DNA of 5,689 nt, taken from an uncultured Lachnospiraceae bacterium (GTDB taxonomy: Bacteria > Bacillota_A > Clostridia > Lachnospirales > Lachnospiraceae). The position numbers and the translations under genes were made by a program. Shown piece by piece: positions 3,286 to 5,689 of the stretch; position 1 is the stretch's first letter, and each line of letters starts with the position of its first letter. The DNA lies in contig USJM01000125.1 of assembly GCA_900555005.1 (NCBI GenBank), forward strand, positions 1-5,689. Reading direction: 5' to 3'. The notes below the pieces were generated by a model. It was not told the origin of the DNA. It was given only the letters and a program-made list of their open reading frames with translations, and made no database searches.

Positions 3286-5689
3286 ATGAACCAGGAGCAG
3301 ATAACAGGCAGCCTGAATCCACAGCAGCTTGAAGCTGTGACGGCAGGAGACGGGCCGCTGCTGATTCTTGCAGGAGCAGGCTCTGGCAAGACCAGAGTTG
3401 TGACGAGCAGGATTGCCTGGCTGATCGCGGAGAAACAGGTCAAGCCCTGGAATATCTGCGCGATTACATTTACAAACAAGGCTGCAGGGGAGATGAGAGA
3501 ACGGGTCAACAGGATGGTCGGCTTCGGAGCGGAAGCCATCAACGTTGCGACATTTCACTCGACCTGCGTCCGGATCCTGCGCCGGTTCATTGACCGGATC
3601 GGCTATGATAACCACTTTGTGATCTACGACTCGGATGATTCGAAGTCCTTGATGCGGGAGATCTGCCGGGACCAGAACGTCGATACGAAGATTTTCAAGG
3701 AACGAATGATTCTGTCGCGTATCTCGGCGGCAAAGGATGAGCTGATCTATCCGGCAGATTATGCGGCGTGGGCGGGAAATGATCAGGAGGCTGTAACCAT
3801 TGCCGGCGTTTACGCCGAATATCAGAGGCGGCTGAAAAACAACAATGCGCTCGACTTTGATGATCTGATCGGTCTCACGGTCCGGCTGTTTCAGGCGAAT
3901 CCGGAAGTACTGCTTTATTACCAGGAAAGGTTCCGGTATCTGCTGGTCGACGAGTACCAGGATACGAATAAGGCGCAGTTTGTCTTCGTCTCCCTGATCG
4001 CGCAGAAGTACCGCAACCTCTGCGTCGTCGGAGATGACGACCAGTCGATCTATCGTTTCCGGGGTGCCGATATCGGAAACATCCTGAATTTTGAGAAGAT
4101 TTTTACTGATGCGAAGGTCATCCGTCTGGAGCAGAATTACCGGTCAACGCAGACCATCCTGGACGCGGCAAACGCAGTGATCGCGAACAACCAGGGACGG
4201 ATGCGGAAGACACTCTGGACGCAGAATGGGCAGGGCGGAAAGGTCACGCTGAAGCGGTTTGATACGGCGCAGCAGGAGGCATACTACATCGTCGATGATA
4301 TCGCACGGCTCAAAAGAAAGGGCAGCTTCAACTATGGGCAGTGTGCCATCCTGTATCGGACAAATGCCCAGTCCCGCGCACTTGAAGAGCAGCTTCTGAT
4401 GGAAAATGTGCCCTATTCCATCATCGGCGGCGTGAATTTCTACGCACGTAAGGAAATCAAGGATATCCTGGCCTATCTGCGTACGATGGCGAACGGAACA
4501 GATGATCTCTCTGTCAGGCGGATTATTAATACGCCGAAGCGGGGAATCGGTGAGACCACTGTCCTGCGGGTGGCGGACTATGCGGCATCCTGCGAGACTA
4601 GCTTCCTGGAGGCAGCGGGCCACGCCGCTGCTGTGCCCGGGATTGGGAGAAGTGCCTCGAAGATTACGGAATTCGTTCGTCTGATTGAGAGGCTGCGGAG
4701 TCAGAGCGCCGGAAAGAATGTTGCCGAGATCCTGAAAATGGTCGTCAAGGAGACAGGGTATGTCGAGGAGCTGGAAGCGGAACGCACTGATGAAGCCCTT
4801 GACCGGATTGCGAACATTGACGAGTTGATCAGCAAGGCTGCCCAGTTTGACCAGTCGGCGGATCCGGAAGCCGACGGCGCAATGGGAACAACCCCTGCAG
4901 AGGATGCAGGCATGGAAATAGAGGCAGGCGGACAGACAGATGCAGCAGGAGCGGCTGAAGAGACCGGGGACGGTGAAAGCAGTGTTCAGTCCGGGTCAAA
5001 GCTGCGTACGGGACAGATGCGCACCGGTCTCCCGGCTCTGCAGGACTTTCTTGAGCAGGTTGCACTTGTCGCAGATATCGACAGTCTTGCGGATGATGCC
5101 GACAAGGTGGTGCTGATGACCCTTCATGCCGCAAAAGGGCTTGAGTTCGATAACGTATATCTTGCCGGCATGGATGACGGCCTGTTCCCCAGCTACCATT
5201 CGATTTCCAGCGGCGAGAAGGAGGACCTGGAAGAGGAGAGAAGGCTGTGCTATGTCGGCATTACACGTGCAAAGAAACGGCTGACGCTGACTTCAGCCAA
5301 GGCGAGGATGCTGCGCGGGCAGACAGAGTGGTATCGGATATCTCGTTTTATTGATGAGATTCCCGAGGAACTGCTTGATGACAACCGGAACAGACAGGCG
5401 GCAGGCGGACAGAAAGAAAATGATTCCTACCACATGCTGTCGAAGGCACAGGCGGAGCGGAAGCGTGAGCACGAGGAATTCCGGGCAAAGCCCTTCTACA
5501 TGCGCGGGAGCAGTCAGCGCACGGGCAGCAGCAAAGGGGCAGAGACAGGTTCATTTGCCGGAACCGGCCTGCGCGCTGCCGGATCATCTGCAAAAGGGCA
5601 GGGCAGCGTAACGTTCGGGAAGGTGGATCTGAGCGCTCTCAAGGGCAGTAATCTGCAGAGAACGGCGGATCTTGATTATCAGGAAGGCG
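3286..5689 (+). CDS. pcrA: ATP-dependent DNA helicase PcrA (UvrD/Rep family, SF1A), 3' end outside the window
   Basis: The frame gives 801 complete codons and is still open at the window edge. PcrA is a 3'-5' DNA helicase that acts in repair, in replication-fork and plasmid replication, and in removing RecA. All core motifs are present: Q motif (LNPQQLEAV, 10-18), Walker A (AGAGSGKT, 29-36), motif Ia (ITFTNKAA, 60-67), TFHS (89-92), LDFDDL (189-194), Walker B (VDEYQD, 221-226), motif III (GDDDQSIYRFRGAD, 249-262), motif IV (QNYRST, 283-288, with the likely arginine finger Arg286), the PKRGIG element of domain 2B (417-422), motif V (TLHAAKGLEF, 612-621) and motif VI (YVGITRAKKR, 656-665). An acidic Gly/Ala-rich insertion of roughly 55 residues (about 525-582) lies near the 2B/2A junction. 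After about residue 690 a flexible linker leads to LDYQEG, where the C-terminal Tudor-like RNA polymerase-binding domain normally begins. PcrA is preferred over UvrD or Rep because of the Firmicute context and the yerC neighbour. Confidence 0.96.
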   Translation, partial: MNQEQITGSLNPQQLEAVTAGDGPLLILAGAGSGKTRVVTSRIAWLIAEKQVKPWNICAITFTNKAAGEMRERVNRMVGFGAEAINVATFHSTCVRILRRFIDRIGYDNHFVIYDSDDSKSLMREICRDQNVDTKIFKERMILSRISAAKDELIYPADYAAWAGNDQEAVTIAGVYAEYQRRLKNNNALDFDDLIGLTVRLFQANPEVLLYYQERFRYLLVDEYQDTNKAQFVFVSLIAQKYRNLCVVGDDDQSIYRFRGADIGNILNFEKIFTDAKVIRLEQNYRSTQTILDAANAVIANNQGRMRKTLWTQNGQGGKVTLKRFDTAQQEAYYIVDDIARLKRKGSFNYGQCAILYRTNAQSRALEEQLLMENVPYSIIGGVNFYARKEIKDILAYLRTMANGTDDLSVRRIINTPKRGIGETTVLRVADYAASCETSFLEAAGHAAAVPGIGRSASKITEFVRLIERLRSQSAGKNVAEILKMVVKETGYVEELEAERTDEALDRIANIDELISKAAQFDQSADPEADGAMGTTPAEDAGMEIEAGGQTDAAGAAEETGDGESSVQSGSKLRTGQMRTGLPALQDFLEQVALVADIDSLADDADKVVLMTLHAAKGLEFDNVYLAGMDDGLFPSYHSISSGEKEDLEEERRLCYVGITRAKKRLTLTSAKARMLRGQTEWYRISRFIDEIPEELLDDNRNRQAAGGQKENDSYHMLSKAQAERKREHEEFRAKPFYMRGSSQRTGSSKGAETGSFAGTGLRAAGSSAKGQGSVTFGKVDLSALKGSNLQRTADLDYQEG

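Noticed and set aside
2813..3615. Long minus-strand open frames opposite yerC, the small gene and the start of pcrA
   Set aside because: They overlap well-supported plus-strand genes and a terminator, have no ribosome binding sites I can see, and their translations (Arg/Ser/Leu/Cys-rich) look like antisense shadows of GC-rich coding sequence.
4144..4623. Minus-strand 159-codon open frame inside pcrA
   Set aside because: It lies fully within conserved helicase sequence, and its translation shows no recognisable domain; the lack of stops follows from the codon use of pcrA.
5351..5611. Plus-strand 86-codon open frame near the 3' end of pcrA
   Set aside because: It is out of frame with the continuing pcrA frame, is Arg/Gln/Ala-rich without domains, and has no credible ribosome binding site.
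1..5689. Mobile element, defence system, CRISPR array or non-coding RNA
   Set aside because: I saw no transposase or integrase, terminal repeats, regularly spaced repeats or tRNA-like folds; intergenic space is small and accounted for by terminators, promoters and ribosome binding sites.

Overview
The window looks like ordinary chromosome of a Gram-positive Firmicute, probably a gut Clostridia member of the Lachnospiraceae type. The reasons are two secreted proteins with bacterial SH3 (SH3b) repeats, one of them with a clear lipobox; strong GGAGG-type ribosome binding sites with a TTG start; GC-rich third codon positions; and a yerC-like gene close to pcrA, a neighbourhood also known in Bacillus subtilis. 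The family-level assignment is an inference from protein style, not a database result. All supported genes are on the + strand.

Layout. Bases 3-767 are the 3' part of a gene for an SH3b protein whose N-terminus lies upstream of the window. It ends at a strong intrinsic terminator (788-818). Directly behind the terminator's T-tract is a good extended -10 promoter (820-848). This drives an SH3b lipoprotein (896-2527, TTG start) and, 31 bases later, a YerC/TrpR-type DNA-binding protein (2559-2900). A second terminator (2926-2954) closes that unit. Its tail runs into a plausible weaker promoter (2953-2980) for a 76-residue protein of unknown function (3014-3244) and the DNA helicase PcrA (3286 to the window end). 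PcrA is cut by the window edge just before its expected C-terminal Tudor-like domain.

How the genes relate. The two SH3b genes look like diverged duplicates: both have a Thr/Gln/Glu-rich spacer containing a V-[IV]-R-V motif, followed by two SH3b domains, and they probably act at the cell wall. YerC and PcrA are housekeeping proteins (putative transcriptional regulator; repair/replication helicase) and are separate in role from the wall proteins. The small protein sits in the PcrA transcription unit and may work with it, but nothing in its sequence proves this.

I found no RNA gene, mobile element, CRISPR array, integration site or defence system. The points most worth a second look are the 76-residue protein ahead of pcrA, the acidic insertion in PcrA, the inverted repeat over the lipoprotein start region, and the two compact terminator-promoter junctions.
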